Assembly: GCA_022264855.1 (NCBI GenBank)
Contig: JABYQU010000015.1
Coordinates: 248,001-312,000, forward strand
Direction: 5' to 3'
From: Lenzites betulinus
Taxonomy: Eukaryota; Basidiomycota; Agaricomycetes; Polyporales; Polyporaceae
Length of the DNA stretch: 64,000 nt
The notes below the pieces were generated by a model that worked only from the letters and a program-made list of their open reading frames with translations, did no database searches and was not told the origin of the DNA. The position numbers were made by a program, and so were the translations under genes. Shown piece after piece: positions 1 through 11,964 of the stretch. Each line of letters begins with the position of its first letter. The first letter of the stretch is position 1.

Positions 1-839
1 TGCTTGCGTGACCTGGGAACTCGTAAGCACACGCTCTGGACCATAGCCCCTTCAATGCTGCGCGCAGAGACGGACGTACCACCCGCAGCACCGACTTCTT
101 CGATGATTCTTGCAGTTCGCCCGCGATAATGAGCTCGTCCAGGATCTGTATGTCGCGGTGTCAGTCACGTCTACGAGCGAGGTCATCGCAACGCCCCGCC
201 TCACCGCATACGCCTTCTGGAAGTTGAAGATGCTGCAAAAGAAGAACGAAGAGGCCCCGTGAGCCGCGGCGCCCACACACGCCCACAAACACAAGCCGCG
301 TACAGATCGAGCTCGCACACCTGGCGGCGCGCGGTCGTCAAGTCGTCAGTCGCGGAGATCGACGGGGCACGGCAGCAGCACGGGGGCACTCACGTTCCCG
401 AAGTAGCGATCGAGCACCTCGACGTAGCGGTGAATGATCTCGAGCGTGATGAGCTCGTTGTCGCTCTGCGTGATCCCGCACACGAAGAAGAGCGACGCGT
501 AGCGCCTGTACACGACCTTCGTGTCTGTGCGCCGGCGGTCGGTGATTAGCACCACACAGCACGAGACGAGGAGAGAGCAGGAGAGTGGGAGAGCGGAGGA
601 GGGGAACGCACCCTTGTACTCGAGGAAGTTGCACATGCGCGTGCGCCGCGCGAGCACGAGCTGCGTGACGTCCTTGACGATCTTCGCCTTCGCCTTCTGC
701 GACATCGTCTGGTACCACTTCGCGAGGCGCACCTTCCCTGCGGGCGGCCGGGCAGCATTCAAGTTCAGCTCTCGGTCAGGAGTGGGCGACGCGCGCGTGC
801 GGTACCTTGGCGGGACACGAGCAGCATGTAGTTGATCAT
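1..839 (-). CDS. APS1: AP-1 clathrin adaptor complex small (sigma) subunit, 3' end off window
   Basis: Small subunit of the AP-1 adaptor that sorts clathrin-coated vesicle cargo at the trans-Golgi and endosomes. Exons (minus strand) are 839-806, 737-612, 524-394, 320-304, 232-205 and 145-80. They join in phase to give 134 codons beginning [20 protein letters not shown]. Family landmarks seen are [44 protein letters not shown] and [14 protein letters not shown]. The wording [16 protein letters not shown] matches fungal AP-1 sigma better than AP-2 or AP-3. After LRV a GTACGT donor leads left. No usable acceptor is seen before base 1, so the last exon lies outside the window. The gene is divergent from the unknown gene starting at 1152. 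Confidence 0.9.
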
Positions 840-1151
840 TGCGACGAGCGAGGACGGCGGTCGCTGTTACTAAGTAGTCAGAAACAATAAGAGACGAGAC
901 TCGAGAGCAAGGCGGTACGGAGCAGGAGGAGGTCTCGGGGCCATCAATACAGGTGTCGGCCGCCTCTTTGGGAACCTCGGCAACGTGCGATCGGGCCTTA
1001 GCGCCCAGAACTGTAACTGGGATCTGCGTCAGCGCTGCAGCTGCCGCCGGCACATAGACTCGTCTGAGTTTCAGTCCGTTCGCGACTTCACTACGCACCT
1101 GTTTGACTCACAACATTTGTGAACACACTACAGACAACCCTGGCCTAAGAT
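840..1151. promoter_or_regulatory. Divergent intergenic region, sigma-adaptin / unknown gene
   Basis: This 312 bp region lies between two divergent start codons and must hold both promoters. I see no convincing TATA box, and no gene. Confidence 0.4.
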
Positions 1152-2989
1152 ATGGCAGAGAGCTCACCGGCGAAGATCGCGCTGCCCGCGTTTCTAAAGA
1201 TGCTAACAAGCGGCACCGTTCTGCCAACCAAAGCGATGGCCGTTGCGGGGAAGATGTACGTGCATTCACGACGCCCCGGACACACGTCCATGCTAATCTA
1301 CAACATAGATACAAGACCCACAATACGCCCGAGCAGCTCAGCATGCTTACCGATTTCTCGCTCGAGTCTGCGGGCATAGCAGAAAAGGACCTCCGCAAGC
1401 AGGTCCTCTCCGCGGTCCGCAAGGCGGGGTACAAGGGAAAACCGACCTCCAGGGCCGGCACGACGGCCACCTCCAAGGGTGCTTCCTCGTCCCCAGCGAA
1501 GGCAGGGCCATCCAAAACCGACGTAAGCCAGCGCCGTCCGAACGCACCGTTACATAATTAATAATAACCACGCATTGGGCCTATCGCCCCCATCTCCGGC
1601 TGCTCGTGTGCAGAGCAAGCCCGCGCGCAAGCGCAAGCGCAACGACGATCACAACGAGCTGCTGCCCAGCAAGCCGCGCGAGGAGGGCGACGCGTACGGC
1701 AGCCTCGAGTTCAATGAGGTGCTCGACGAGGAGGTGCGTGGTGTCCGCCCTCAGGCTCTCCTGCCGGTGGACCGAGGTGCTCTGTTCCAATGTGGCGCCG
1801 GAGCCTGCGACAGGTCCACCTACGAAATGCACGCTGACCGCTCGCGGTGCGCTTGCAGGTCGTCAGGACGAAGTACGCAGTCGTGAACCGCGCGCCCATA
1901 ATGATGGCGTGGGCCTTCGTGGTCGCGGAGCGACTGGGCTTTGGCCGCGAAGAAGCACTCAGCATAGGTGCGTAACCTGCCACCCCCTCTCTTCCGCGGG
2001 GGGAGCGAGCTCCCGAGCAGAGAGCAGAGGACCGGACAGCCCGCCGGGGCTGTGCGGTGCTGTGCGGAGCACAGAAATGCGAACTTCGCCCACACATTCG
2101 CGCACCCCTCGCTCATTGAAAATTGACAGCGTCTGCGTATACGGAGATGAACGCGGTCACCAAGGGCGTCTCCCTGGGCATATACCGGGAAGACTCGCAG
2201 CGGGGCAGGGAGGCGAGCCGCAATGGCTCACAGCCGTACGTGGAGCTCATGGGCAGACGGTCGGTGCCCCCCTTCCCCCGTCTCATCTCGCACGACAGAC
2301 AGGAGCTCACGCCTGTGTTTTCTCCCTCGACGCGTACGACGCCCCACCAACGCCGTCCGTTTCCGGTGTTCATTCCACAAATTAGCGTGTACGTAACCCA
2401 TATGCGTCTCCCGAGCCTCTTTATGACCGCCACTCACGCTCCCTCCCCTCTCCCCCCTCTCCCCGTGTCCCTCCGCCACTGCAGGCCCCTCTACCAGACC
2501 GCGTCCGCGCAGTGGCACGCGCTCTCGAACGGAGCGCCAGTCGCTCCCACCACGGCGTTCTCGTACATCAGCCGTGCGTTGCGGCAGACGGCGCCCCACG
2601 TCGTGGGCGCGCTGCACCTCCTCGCGGCGAGCTACGCCCCCGCGGAGCTGAACGCAAAGGGCTTCGCCCTGTACGCAGACTTCCGGCCCACGTCGGACGG
2701 GTGGGGCGAGCGCGCGGAGCTCCGCTGCTCGACGATATTGGGCCTGCGCAGGCCGCCGCGTGAAGAAGGGGCAGACGGCGACGGCGAGGGTTCAGGGAAA
2801 ATGCAGTCTGCGAGCGAGCTAGTGAAGGTCGAGCCTGCAGATGGCGCAGAGGTCCCTGCAGCGTCTCCGAGTGCCGACGGCTCGGCACACAAGAAACCTA
2901 AGCGGGAGCCTCCGGAACGAGACGAGTACGACGCAGTGCTGGACGACGACGCGCTGTTCGACGACTTCGACCTGAGCAGCATCCCGTGA
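1152..2989 (+). CDS. Conserved fungal protein of unknown function with basic/acidic tail
   Basis: Exons 1152-1255, 1309-1522, 1614-1733, 1859-1967, 2130-2259 and 2485-2989 join in phase to 393 aa. The N-terminus has MLTDFSLESAGI and KDLRKQVLSAVRKAGYKG, followed by a Ser/Ala/Lys-rich linker and a KPARKRKRN nuclear-localisation-like cluster. The best conserved-looking block is RTKYAVVNRAPIMMAWAFVV, then ERLGFGREEALSIASAYTEM and a GVSLGIY segment. The C-terminus has a KKPKREPP basic patch and ends in an Asp-rich DDDALFDDFDLSSIP tail. The general pattern recalls a single-copy fungal nuclear protein, but I cannot assign a function. The gene order is divergent from AP-1 sigma and convergent with IDH1. 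Confidence 0.75.
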
Positions 2990-3157
2990 CAGAAAGCCCA
3001 CACATCTACGTTGAATGCAGCACTCTAGGAGGCGAGGTATGATACGTTAGGCCATCGTGTACACTACATCTACATAACCGGACGCAACGCCGTAGTCCAT
3101 GCCTGGCGCTCCCGCCCTGCGCCCGCCGCCTATCCGTCCTCTACAATCACCGAGCGC

Positions 3158-4799
3158 TCAGTTGAGGTTTTTGATGACGGCAGCGGTGAATTCTGAGGTG
3201 GTCGCGGAGCCTGTAAGAGCAGAGCGAATGTGAGCTCCGGGCGTGTTTGCGGCGTCAGGTACGTGTATCTTACCGCCCATATCCGCGGTGCGGACCTTGC
3301 CAGCGTTGATCACGTCGAAGGTCGCGCTCGCGATGTTGTTCGCGAGATGGTCGAGACTAAAATGAGCAAGTAAGCCCTGCATCCATAGTGCATTTTCGGA
3401 GATGCGTACCCCAGGTGCCGGAGCATCATGGTCGCGCTCAAAATCATCGCTGAAGGGTTGGCGCGGTTGGTGCCCATGATGTCCTTGGCAACATGACGGC
3501 AACCAGGCTCGAAAAGCGCGTACTCCTGCAAGACATATAGTTCAAACTGAGTGTCGAGATGCATACAACACGCGTGAAACACTCACCCGGCCAACGTTGC
3601 AGCCAGGAACAATGCCGGGACCACCGACAAGCGCGGCACCAATGTTGGAAACGATGGCACCGTACAAGTTGGGCATGACCATGACGTCAAACTGGGTAGG
3701 ACGCGCAACCAGCTGCATAGAGCTATTTGGAAGGGCCGTGCCGGTGAATATCAATATAATACCAATACTTGCGTTACTCACGTGTTGTCGACAATCATGT
3801 CGTTGAACTCAATGCCGGTAGACTTGTAGTCTTCAGCGACCCGGCGGAAGGTGTTCAGGAACAGACCATCACCGAGCTTCATGATGTTCGCCTTGTGCAC
3901 GCAAGTAACTTTCTGTAATTGCATTTTCCCGATGAGCAAGGCTAACAAGGAGCCTACTGTCAGCACACATACCTTGCGGTTGTTCTTGAGCGCAAAGTCG
4001 AACGCGAAGCGGATGATACGCTCAGCCTTCGCGCGCGTAGAGACCTTCAAGCTCTCGACGACACCGGGGAAGCTCTGGTGCTCAAGGCCAGAATACTCAC
4101 CCTCCGTGTTTTCACGGATGATGGCAAAGTCCACGTTATCGTGGCGCGTGGGGAAGCCGGGGAGGGACTTGCAAAGAACAACGGACGCGTAGATGTCGAG
4201 CTGTTGACGCATAGCGACATTCCACGAGATGTGACCGGACTGGGAAATGGGGGTGAAGAGAATGCCTGTCGCCCGGTGCGTGAGTTTACGTAGATAAAAG
4301 CTGCGTGATAGAAGCGTACCCTTGAGGCCAACCCGGTTGCGCCTGAGACTCTCCATAGCCTGCTTGAAGAGTACCTCGCCCTCAGAGGACATGCCCGAGA
4401 CGTTGTACTGCTCCCACTCAATGGGGGCGTTGACATGCTCAAAGATCTCCTTCACGGAGTCCGTAATTTCGGCACCAATACCGTCTCCGGGTATGAGGGT
4501 CACCTATGTCATGGTTAATTCGGCTGCATGAGTTTGCCGCGCTGTCAGAGTACATACGGTGTAGACACCGCCATACTTTGTGGGGAGCTGCGCGAGATAG
4601 GGTCAGTTGCACTGTTCGTTAGCGGGTGCGCTGCGCGCGACGCACTCTCTGGGTGACGCGGGGGAAGCCCGCAGAGAGGGTGGTGGCCGTCCGCTGTTGG
4701 AGGAATGAGATACTGGCACGCGATGAGCCGCGCAATGGACAGACGACGCACGGCGTTGACGACGGGGCGGGCAGCAGACGCGAGAGCACTACGAATCAT
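3158..4799 (-). CDS. IDH1: Mitochondrial NAD+-isocitrate dehydrogenase subunit 1
   Basis: A subunit of the TCA-cycle enzyme oxidising isocitrate to 2-oxoglutarate in the mitochondrial matrix. Exons are 4799-4752, 4587-4558, 4503-4320, 4265-3973, 3912-3782, 3722-3587, 3525-3410, 3356-3274 and 3210-3158, total 357 aa. The start [16 protein letters not shown] is an Arg/Ala-rich matrix-targeting peptide, followed by [20 protein letters not shown]. Landmarks are the LIPGDGIG nucleotide-side loop, [35 protein letters not shown] and GTNRANPSA. The Asn-Ile form (VHKANIMK) is typical of IDH1-type chains, which are regulatory in yeast. Exon 1 ends at the only in-phase GT donor that keeps the presequence and mature protein together. 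That boundary is the least certain part of the model. Confidence 0.93.
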
Positions 4800-5263
4800 G
4801 GCGAGCAGCACCTCCGGGGGAGAACGAGATGGTATGAAGGACGGAGAGGACGGGTAGGATGAGACGAAGAAAACGAGAGTTGTCGGCCGAAACGCGGGAG
4901 AGCCCGTGCCAACAGCGTCATCGTCCGCGCACGTGGCTACTGGGCTCGCGTGGGAACCGAGCTCGCCCGACTGCATCCACTGCGCCAGGCCCGCGCCCAT
5001 CGTCGACAACAGCCCTGACGAGCTCAGCCTCAATGTCGTGCACATCAGCCAGTATCAATAGCACACATCATCCCGTGCCCCGCGCAGACACGAAGCGTTT
5101 ACAGCGGGGTGTGGCATGTCTCAGCAATGCTGACCCCATAATCGAGTGACCCTCCGACTAGCACTACTTGCCCCCCGGGGTTGTTCGTCAATCCAACCCT
5201 CCCGCCCTCTGACATTTCCTCCTTCTAACGGCTACTGACTTCACGACGATTTAGACGAGGACT
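4800..5263. promoter_or_regulatory. Divergent promoter region, IDH1 / alpha-beta hydrolase
   Basis: This 464 bp region lies between two divergent start codons. Short reading frames in it have no conserved content and overlap the IDH1 leader. No clear TATA box or known operator was found. Confidence 0.4.
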
Positions 5264-7321
5264 ATGCCAACACCAGCCACGGGACAGGAACCCGCCGGCG
5301 ATCTCGCGGAACGGCCGCACATCCCACCGCGGCGCGATCTCACGTTCTATCTCGTCCTCGTTCTCGCGGTCCTCCCCGTCTGGTCGATCGTCCCCCTCTC
5401 GTGGGCATTCGTCCTCTACGCGCTGCATTCCGGCATCGTATGGACTCTCACGTGGCATGGCTGGTGTCTTCTCGCTCTCGCGTTCTGTGAGGTCAGACTC
5501 TGTGACCGTGTTCGATATAGTCCGCTCCAGCTTATCTCTCCCATAGGTCTGTTTCAACGTATACCACTGCAACCTCATCGCGGCCATCTCTGGGCCCAGT
5601 CCCAATGACCTTGGGAGCCTAGTGGAGCTTCAGGCGGCGCTCAAGCGTGTCCTGCAATCTGGTCTCGGTTCTCTCCCCGAGGAGAATTTCGAGGTCGATG
5701 AAGAGTCCTGGGGCATCTCCGGACCCGACAGTCTCGAAGAGGCAACCGCCGTCCTTGATTACAACGATCCCCGTGCAGTGGACTTTCGAAACTACCTGAG
5801 AACATGGTACGTTCCCTTGTCGTCGACTGATTACATAGCATCATAACTCATGCATTATGTACAGGTTCGGCAAAGCACCGTGGTCGTCGATACACCGTCA
5901 TGAGATGTGTTCATGGCTCTATTGGGCCTTATTCAACTGCAGCTTTCCTGGGATTGACAGGATATCGCAACCTCACCGGAAGGCCGTCCTCGACGTCCTC
6001 AGTATGGTCGAGCGACGCGCCGGCTCAAAGGTTCCTGAAGGCTCAAACCCTGCTGTCACTCCTCATCTGCTCACGGTGGATCCCATCAACGTCAAATGGA
6101 GGCCCCTAGTCTGGTACGCCGGAGTCGCGCTGGGTAACGCATATCAGCGTCACAGACTTAAGTCAAGGTGGGATGTGAAAATAGCGGTGTACAAGGGGCT
6201 TGAGTGAGTTTTCCCAAACTGAAATTAATCGACAGTCTCCCTAACGTGCACATAGGTATGTCTTGCGCATTCCCCCGAATTGGGATGCCCGTACTGGTCC
6301 CCGTCCAATAGTCTTCACGCATGGTCTTGGGCTTGGCCTTGCACAATATGGGTTTTTCCTCGACCAGATGTTTGCGCACCTCCGCAACTACCCCGTCCTT
6401 GCTCCTCTTCTTCCCCATGTTAGCCAGGATATCATGCATCCGCGCTTCTTGCGACCCATGTCCAAGCAAGAGATGACGTCATGTCTGGCCGGTCTCCTAG
6501 CAGAGCTTGGCTGGGTAGACTTGGACGAGCCTCCCCCGAAGCCCCGTGGCTGGAAAAGGAGGGCGAGAACGGCGGCAAAGGCTAAGACGGATGAGAGCTA
6601 TATTCCTAAAGGTGTGACGATGTTCAGTCATTCCAAGTAAGCTGTGAACACTTTAAAGGCGAACATTGGTTGATCTATTCTCCTTCGCAGCGGATCATTC
6701 TCACATGCCTGGATGCTCAAGACATACCCTTGGATGATAACTCGATCATGCTTCGTGGACCCGGTAATATTTTGTCCTTGGGAAGGAGGCGAGTCAGACA
6801 TTCTCGGGACGTCAAAGATTGTGCTCATCACAGGGTTGCCTATGCCTAGACCTTTGCTACAACTTTATATATAAACCTTGCCAAGACGTAAGTTTGGTTT
6901 CGTCCTTTGCTACGATGGTTCTAACATTGGTTCGTACAGGGCATGGACCTGATCATCAGGTACTTCGTCGGTACCGAGCTCGGCGTCGCAAACTCTATCC
7001 AGCGCCATTTCGACTGGGCCTCCAACTGCCTTTGGTACGAGGAGATCCCAAACGCGCGAGACCCCGCGAAGACGATGTTCTTCATCAGGAGCAAGGACTG
7101 CATCATCGATAGCAACGTAAGCCTATCAAACAACCTGCTTTCACCTGTTGTCCGCCGACGTAACGCTTACAATGCACCTGCAGCGTGTACGCCGATACCT
7201 GACCTCACATGGCGTGCGCAAGGGCCTCCGGGTGGATCCCAACGGGCACCACAGCGAGGCGCTTCTCCCGTTCTCCCCAAGCCAGAAGGAAATCCTCCGG
7301 TGGCTAGGCGAGCGAGACTGA
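5264..7321 (+). CDS. Membrane-anchored alpha/beta hydrolase with a GC-AG intron
   Basis: Exons are 5264-5491, 5547-5806, 5865-6203, 6256-6636, 6691-6788, 6850-6887, 6940-7116 and 7184-7321, total 552 aa. The N-terminus carries two hydrophobic segments at about residues 28-75 (TFYLVLVLAVLPVW... and ...WTLTWHGWCLLALAF), so the protein is probably membrane-bound. The catalytic part has PIVFTHGLGLGLAQYG (oxyanion/HG region), then MFSHSNGSFSHAW, a nucleophile elbow of G/S-H-S-N-G type, FVGTELGVANSIQRHFDW and, near the end, VRRYLTSHGVRKGL. This fits a large basidiomycete hydrolase family of unknown substrate. Intron 5 (6789-6849) must use a GC donor to keep the family sequence EGD-LCYNFIYKPC. Confidence 0.85.
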
Positions 7322-7567
7322 CATCCGCTACGATCACCACATCCGCCGCACATACCGTACCCGACCACACCCCAATGTTGACCCCCACGCAACTCCCCAC
7401 TACGTAGTACGTACGACTTACGAACGCGTGTCAAAACATTGCTACGAGATTCTGATATGTATTCTGGAGTGTGAGGCAGCGCGATGTCAATCAAACCCGC
7501 ACTCCTGTGTATAACACTCGCCAGAGCGTCATCACTGAGCGAGCGCGGTCGTACATCCGGGTTACAG

Positions 7568-8877
7568 CTATATGCCCAGCAGGTCCTGCGCGTTCTTGTA
7601 CATGATCTGCTCGAGGGCCTCGCGATCCCCATCGCCCGCGTAAAACTCGTCCGCGTTCTGCGTGTACCACTCCGCCATCTCCGTGCTCACAGCTACCGAG
7701 CTCGCTTCAACACACAATCACAATCCCACCGCCCACCACGCACTCGAAACAAACGAAATAAACAAGCTCACCCGGAAAGTCCGTCCCGAACAGCACGCGC
7801 GAGTCGTCGACGAACGCGCGCATCGCCGCGAGCGTCGTCGCGTGCGCGCCGAGCGCGGTGTCGAAGAAAAACGTGCGGAAGTCCGCGAGGATGTCTGCGG
7901 GCGCGAGCGCGCAGCCCATGTGCGGCGCGAGCCCTGCGACGCGGGGCGCGAGGAACGGCGTGCTGCCGCCGAGGTGCGCGAGGATAATGCGTGCGCGCGG
8001 CCAGCGCCGTTTCTTGCCGGTCACGACGAGGTGCGCGGCGGCTTTGAACGTCTCGTTGGGGACCTGGGTGTGGTCGGCGATCAGAGTGCGGAAGATTAAG
8101 ATAGAGGAGGGATAGGAGGGAACGCACCTCTGTGACGGGTATGCCGAGGAAGGGATGGGGGTAGGGGTGGGACGAGGCGGTTTGGGTGCCGTGCAGGAAG
8201 ACCACAGCGGATCGGGCGTTGAGCTCTTCCCAGACGGGGTCGAACGCATCGTCCCCTATGTACCCTATCATCGGGCTTCAGCGAAGCGAAATACACACGA
8301 TAGAATCTGCAAACCCACTCGCGTCCGCAGCCTCGCCATACGACGACGACATGGCGACGCCCCACGCCCCCAGCTCGTCGAGCCCGTGCCGGATCTCAGC
8401 CAGCGCACCTGCGCACGGTCCCCGTTTAGCAACTGCCGTCCTAATACTAGCAGCAATTGCAAAAGCCCGCGCGCGAGCCGCGCGCACGCACCCTGCGTGT
8501 CGGACAGATCGGGCAAGCACGCAAAGAAGCCAAACCGCCCTGGGTGCTCCGCGCATATCTGCGCAGCGTACGCGTTGAACTGCCGTGCCGCTGCCCGGTT
8601 TTCTTCCCCTGCGGGCCCTGGGGGGAGGCCTGCGGGCAGGGAGAGGACGGCGGTTTGCACGCCGAGCCGGTCCATGGCGCGCAGGCTGACCTCGGGGGTC
8701 CAGGGTAGGTTTTCTGGGGGCGTGCGCCAGCCTACTTTTGCGCTCATACCCGCTTTCCCGATGGAGGGGGGGAAGATGTGGTGGTGCACATCGATGCGAC
8801 CCTGAAAATGCGGTGAGCGAGTGCTTGCTGTCTTTGCAGTAATATGCTTGTACCGTGAATTGGGTAGTGGTGGTCAT
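7568..8877 (-). CDS. Amidohydrolase-family protein (metal-dependent TIM barrel)
   Basis: Exons 8877-8854, 8801-8492, 8408-8319, 8264-8128, 8063-7772 and 7692-7568 give 325 aa. The start MTTTTQFT-GRIDVHHHIFPP carries the metal-binding HxH-type strand of the amidohydrolase superfamily. Later landmarks are FFACLPDL, YIGDDAFDPVWEELN, VFLHGTQ (metal His), ARIILAHLGG (metal or substrate His) and VLFGTDFP (catalytic Asp). This arrangement is that of the Amidohydro_2 branch, which includes ACMSD and gamma-resorcylate decarboxylase, so it may be a decarboxylase or hydrolase of aromatic acids. The substrate is not predictable from sequence alone. It lies tandem on the same strand as the SDR gene, 210 bp apart. 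Confidence 0.88.
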
Positions 8878-9086
8878 GGGGCACGCTGTGCCGCTACCCA
8901 AAGTACGGAGAGCAGGATTATAAGCATCTGGAAGCCCGGCGCCAAAAGTCTTCTTAGCTGTCTGAGTGTCGACAGACGTCCAACTAGCACAGGCTGAGAG
9001 AGGATATGGGGCACCCGACTCCATTCATACAACCGCTGGTAGATCTGCTTCGTATCTGTTTGTTACCCTTATTCCTTCGAGCCATG

Positions 9087-10085
9087 TCACTGCCGCCTGA
9101 ACTCCTTGCACTCGTCTCCGTTCCAGGTCACGAACTGTCCGCTCAGGGTCTTCGGTGCCTGCAAGGACAGCGCGGCGATGACATGTCCAGCATCCTCCGG
9201 TTTGACCAGCTCGCCTTTCTCGTACGCCTCCGTGAACTTCTTGAGGACGCTCGCATCCATGGTGCTCGAGCCTCTGTCTCGCAACAGGGCTTGCATCTAG
9301 ACGTGATGTTCCGTAAGTAAGAGTCCCTGCAGCCAAGGGTCCTCAACCTACGGGTGTGTCAACCATGCCTGGTCGCAACGCGACACACGTCACGTCCGGC
9401 TCTTCTTCAGCAAGGGTCCTGGACGATACGATGAATATAGAAACAGCCTAACGTCTCACAGGCAAATTTACCGACCTGCAGAGACTGTTCATAGCTGCTT
9501 TGCCGGCATTGTAGGGGCCCCATGCCGGCGTGTTCCCTGTCGCAGCGCCGGAACTCACAAACACCACTCTACCCCCAGGCGAGCTCTTCCGCAGCTCCGG
9601 GAGCGTAGCACGCAGCGCGGTGACCAGAGAGAAGAAGTTGACGTCGAAGTGCTGCTTCCACTGGTCCAGGGAAATGTCCTCCGATGCGATCTTGCCGAGC
9701 GGCTCGAGCACACCGGCGTTCAGGATCAGACCATCAATGCGCTTGTATTTCTCAAGACCGAGCGATACAGAGGAGCGGACGGCGGACGCATCGACGCTTT
9801 TTATACCTACTGAGGACATAGCACAGAGCGAAGGGGTGGCAGACTTACACATCGCATTCCAGAGCGAGCAGTGAGTCCGGGTGCGCATCAGCAAGGCTGC
9901 GCAGCTCTGGAGTCTTCGTGCGCGAGAGTGCGACGACGTTTGCGTTGAACGTCTCCAGCAGGATCTTGGCTATCGCAAGCCCAAGGCCTCTGCATGTAGT
10001 ATTAGCCGCTGAAAATGTCGGACAGAACGTAGCGCGTGAAGCACTTGGATGCGCCGGTGAGGAGCACGACGGGTCTTGCAGCCAT
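9087..10085 (-). CDS. Short-chain dehydrogenase/reductase (YIR035C/sepiapterin-reductase-like)
   Basis: Exons 10085-10045, 9989-9849, 9796-9476, 9418-9352 and 9296-9087 give 259 aa. It has the classical SDR fold. The dinucleotide loop is TGASKGLGLA at residues 10-19, NAG ([11 protein letters not shown]) follows, then VVFVSSGAA with the catalytic Ser, and YNAGK with the Tyr and Lys of the catalytic triad. LRPGMVDTP closes the active site. The pattern matches the small fungal NADP-dependent reductases such as yeast IRC24/YIR035C. The donor of exon 2 is GTAAGT. The only acceptor that keeps the conserved ECDV-VDAS reading is an unusual AAAAAG at 9797. The gene is divergent from PDB1 with 199 bp between start codons. 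Confidence 0.88.
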
Positions 10086-10284
10086 GGCAGACGAGTGCGG
10101 GGGCGTCGAGGACGGAGGTCGTAAGAGGATGGGGAGTCGGACGACGGGGGAATGATTTGGCGTGTTTGGGGGGCGCTTCGCGAAATGCGTCCCGAGCGCG
10201 TCCGAGCCACCTCACCACTCTCTCCCGCCAAAAAATCGGCCTCTCCTCTCCCTCTCCGTCTACTCCCCGCCCCGCCCAAAAGAC

Positions 10285-11735
10285 ATGGCCTCGCGTCTCG
10301 CCTTCGCCCGCCTCGCCCCCACTCTCACCCGCACTCGCTGCGCGGTGCCCTCACGCTTCGCCGGCGCGCGCCTCGCGAGGGGATATGCCTCGCAGAGCGA
10401 GCATACCGTACGTGCGGCTGCGCTGCGTTCCGAATGCAGGCCGAATGACATGTCTCCCTCAGATGACCGTCCGTGAGGCCCTCAATGCCGCAATGGAGGA
10501 GGAGATGCATCGGGACGAGAACGTGTTCGTTATCGGCGAGGAGGTCGCCCGGTACAACGGTGCATACAAGGTACGATCGCCCCGCCAGCTATGACGACTT
10601 TGTCTGGTGTTCATGTTCTGGTTGCTTGTAGGTCACGAAGGGTCTCCTCGACAAGTTCGGCGAGAAGCGTGTCGTGGACACACCCATCACCGAGATGGGT
10701 TTCGCAGGTCTTGCCACCGGTGCTGCTTTCGCGGGTCTCCGGCCAGTGTACGTGCGCTGTCGTTTTCGAGTTGCTTTCGAGACGCTTAAACAGGATGCAG
10801 TTGCGAGTTCATGACGTTCAACTTCGCCATGCAGGCTATTGACCAGATCGTTAACTCCGCTGGCAAGACTCACTACATGTCCGGCGGTGTCCTCCCTTGT
10901 CCCATCGTCTTCCGTGGTCCCAACGGTGCTGCCGCCGGTGTCGGTGCGCAGCACTCACAAGACTACGCGTCGTGGTACGGCCAGGTCCCCGGTCTGAAGG
11001 TCGTCAGCCCGTGGAACGCCGAGGACTGCAAGGGTCTTCTCAAGGTGCGTCATTCATCATGCGAGCTGTGACGCTCGCATATCGACTCCAATTGTTTGCA
11101 GTCTGCCATCCGGGACCCGAACCCCGTCGTCTTCCTCGAGAACGAGCTGATGTACGGTGTGACGTTCCCCATGTCTGCGGAGGCGATGTCGGACGAGTTC
11201 CTCCTCCCCATCGGCAAGGCTAAGGTCGAGCGCGAGGGCTCCGACTTGACCATTGTTGCGCACAGCAAGATGGTCACCCACAGTCTCGAGGCCGCCGACG
11301 AGCTCGCGAAGGAGGGCATCAAGGCGGAGGTCATCAACCTGCGCAGCATCCGCCCCCTTGACATTGAGACGATCAAGGCGTCAGTCAAGAAGACCAACAG
11401 GTGCGTTAATATATACCCAGACATTTTGAAGTTTTCAACTGAGACGCCATTCGCAGGCTCCTTGTTGCCGAGGGTGGCTACCCCGCGTTCGGTGTTGGCA
11501 GCGAGATCTGCGCTCAGATCGTTGAGAGCGAGGCGTTCGACTACCTCGATGCGCCCGTCGAGCGTGTCACCGGTGCCGATGTCCCCACCCCCGTGAGTCC
11601 CTCCGCGCTCGTGTCCAACACGGTGCAGTCACTGATTTGTGAACACAGTACGCCGCGAACCTCGAGAACCTCACGTTCCCCGACACCAACGTGATCGTCA
11701 AGGCCGCGAGGCGCGCGCTCTACCGCAGCAACTGA
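10285..11735 (+). CDS. PDB1: Pyruvate dehydrogenase E1 component subunit beta
   Basis: Beta chain of the E1 thiamine-diphosphate heterotetramer that decarboxylates pyruvate in the mitochondrial matrix. Exons 10285-10407, 10463-10570, 10632-10747, 10801-11044, 11102-11400, 11457-11592 and 11649-11735 give 370 aa. The first ~36 residues ([18 protein letters not shown]...) are an Arg-rich presequence. Mature landmarks are [39 protein letters not shown] with the Glu that activates the cofactor, [43 protein letters not shown] and [10 protein letters not shown]. Length and order match fungal PDB1 throughout, with no sign of damage. Confidence 0.96.
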
Positions 11736-11964
11736 GCTGTACTCCTTGCATAGATACGCCGGGTTGTAGCTACGGGCGCGCGGGCGGGGGTTATATCCAT
11801 GTCCCCCTCGTCGAGGGATCCTAGACTTTATATTACTACTGGTGACGCTGCTATCATTGCACTGCTACTCTACAGATCATTTTACAAATTCTCTTCTGCG
11901 TGCACCAACTTCAAGGCTGTCGACTTCCAGACCCTCGTCTATGCCTACCGGTCTTTTCGTCTGG

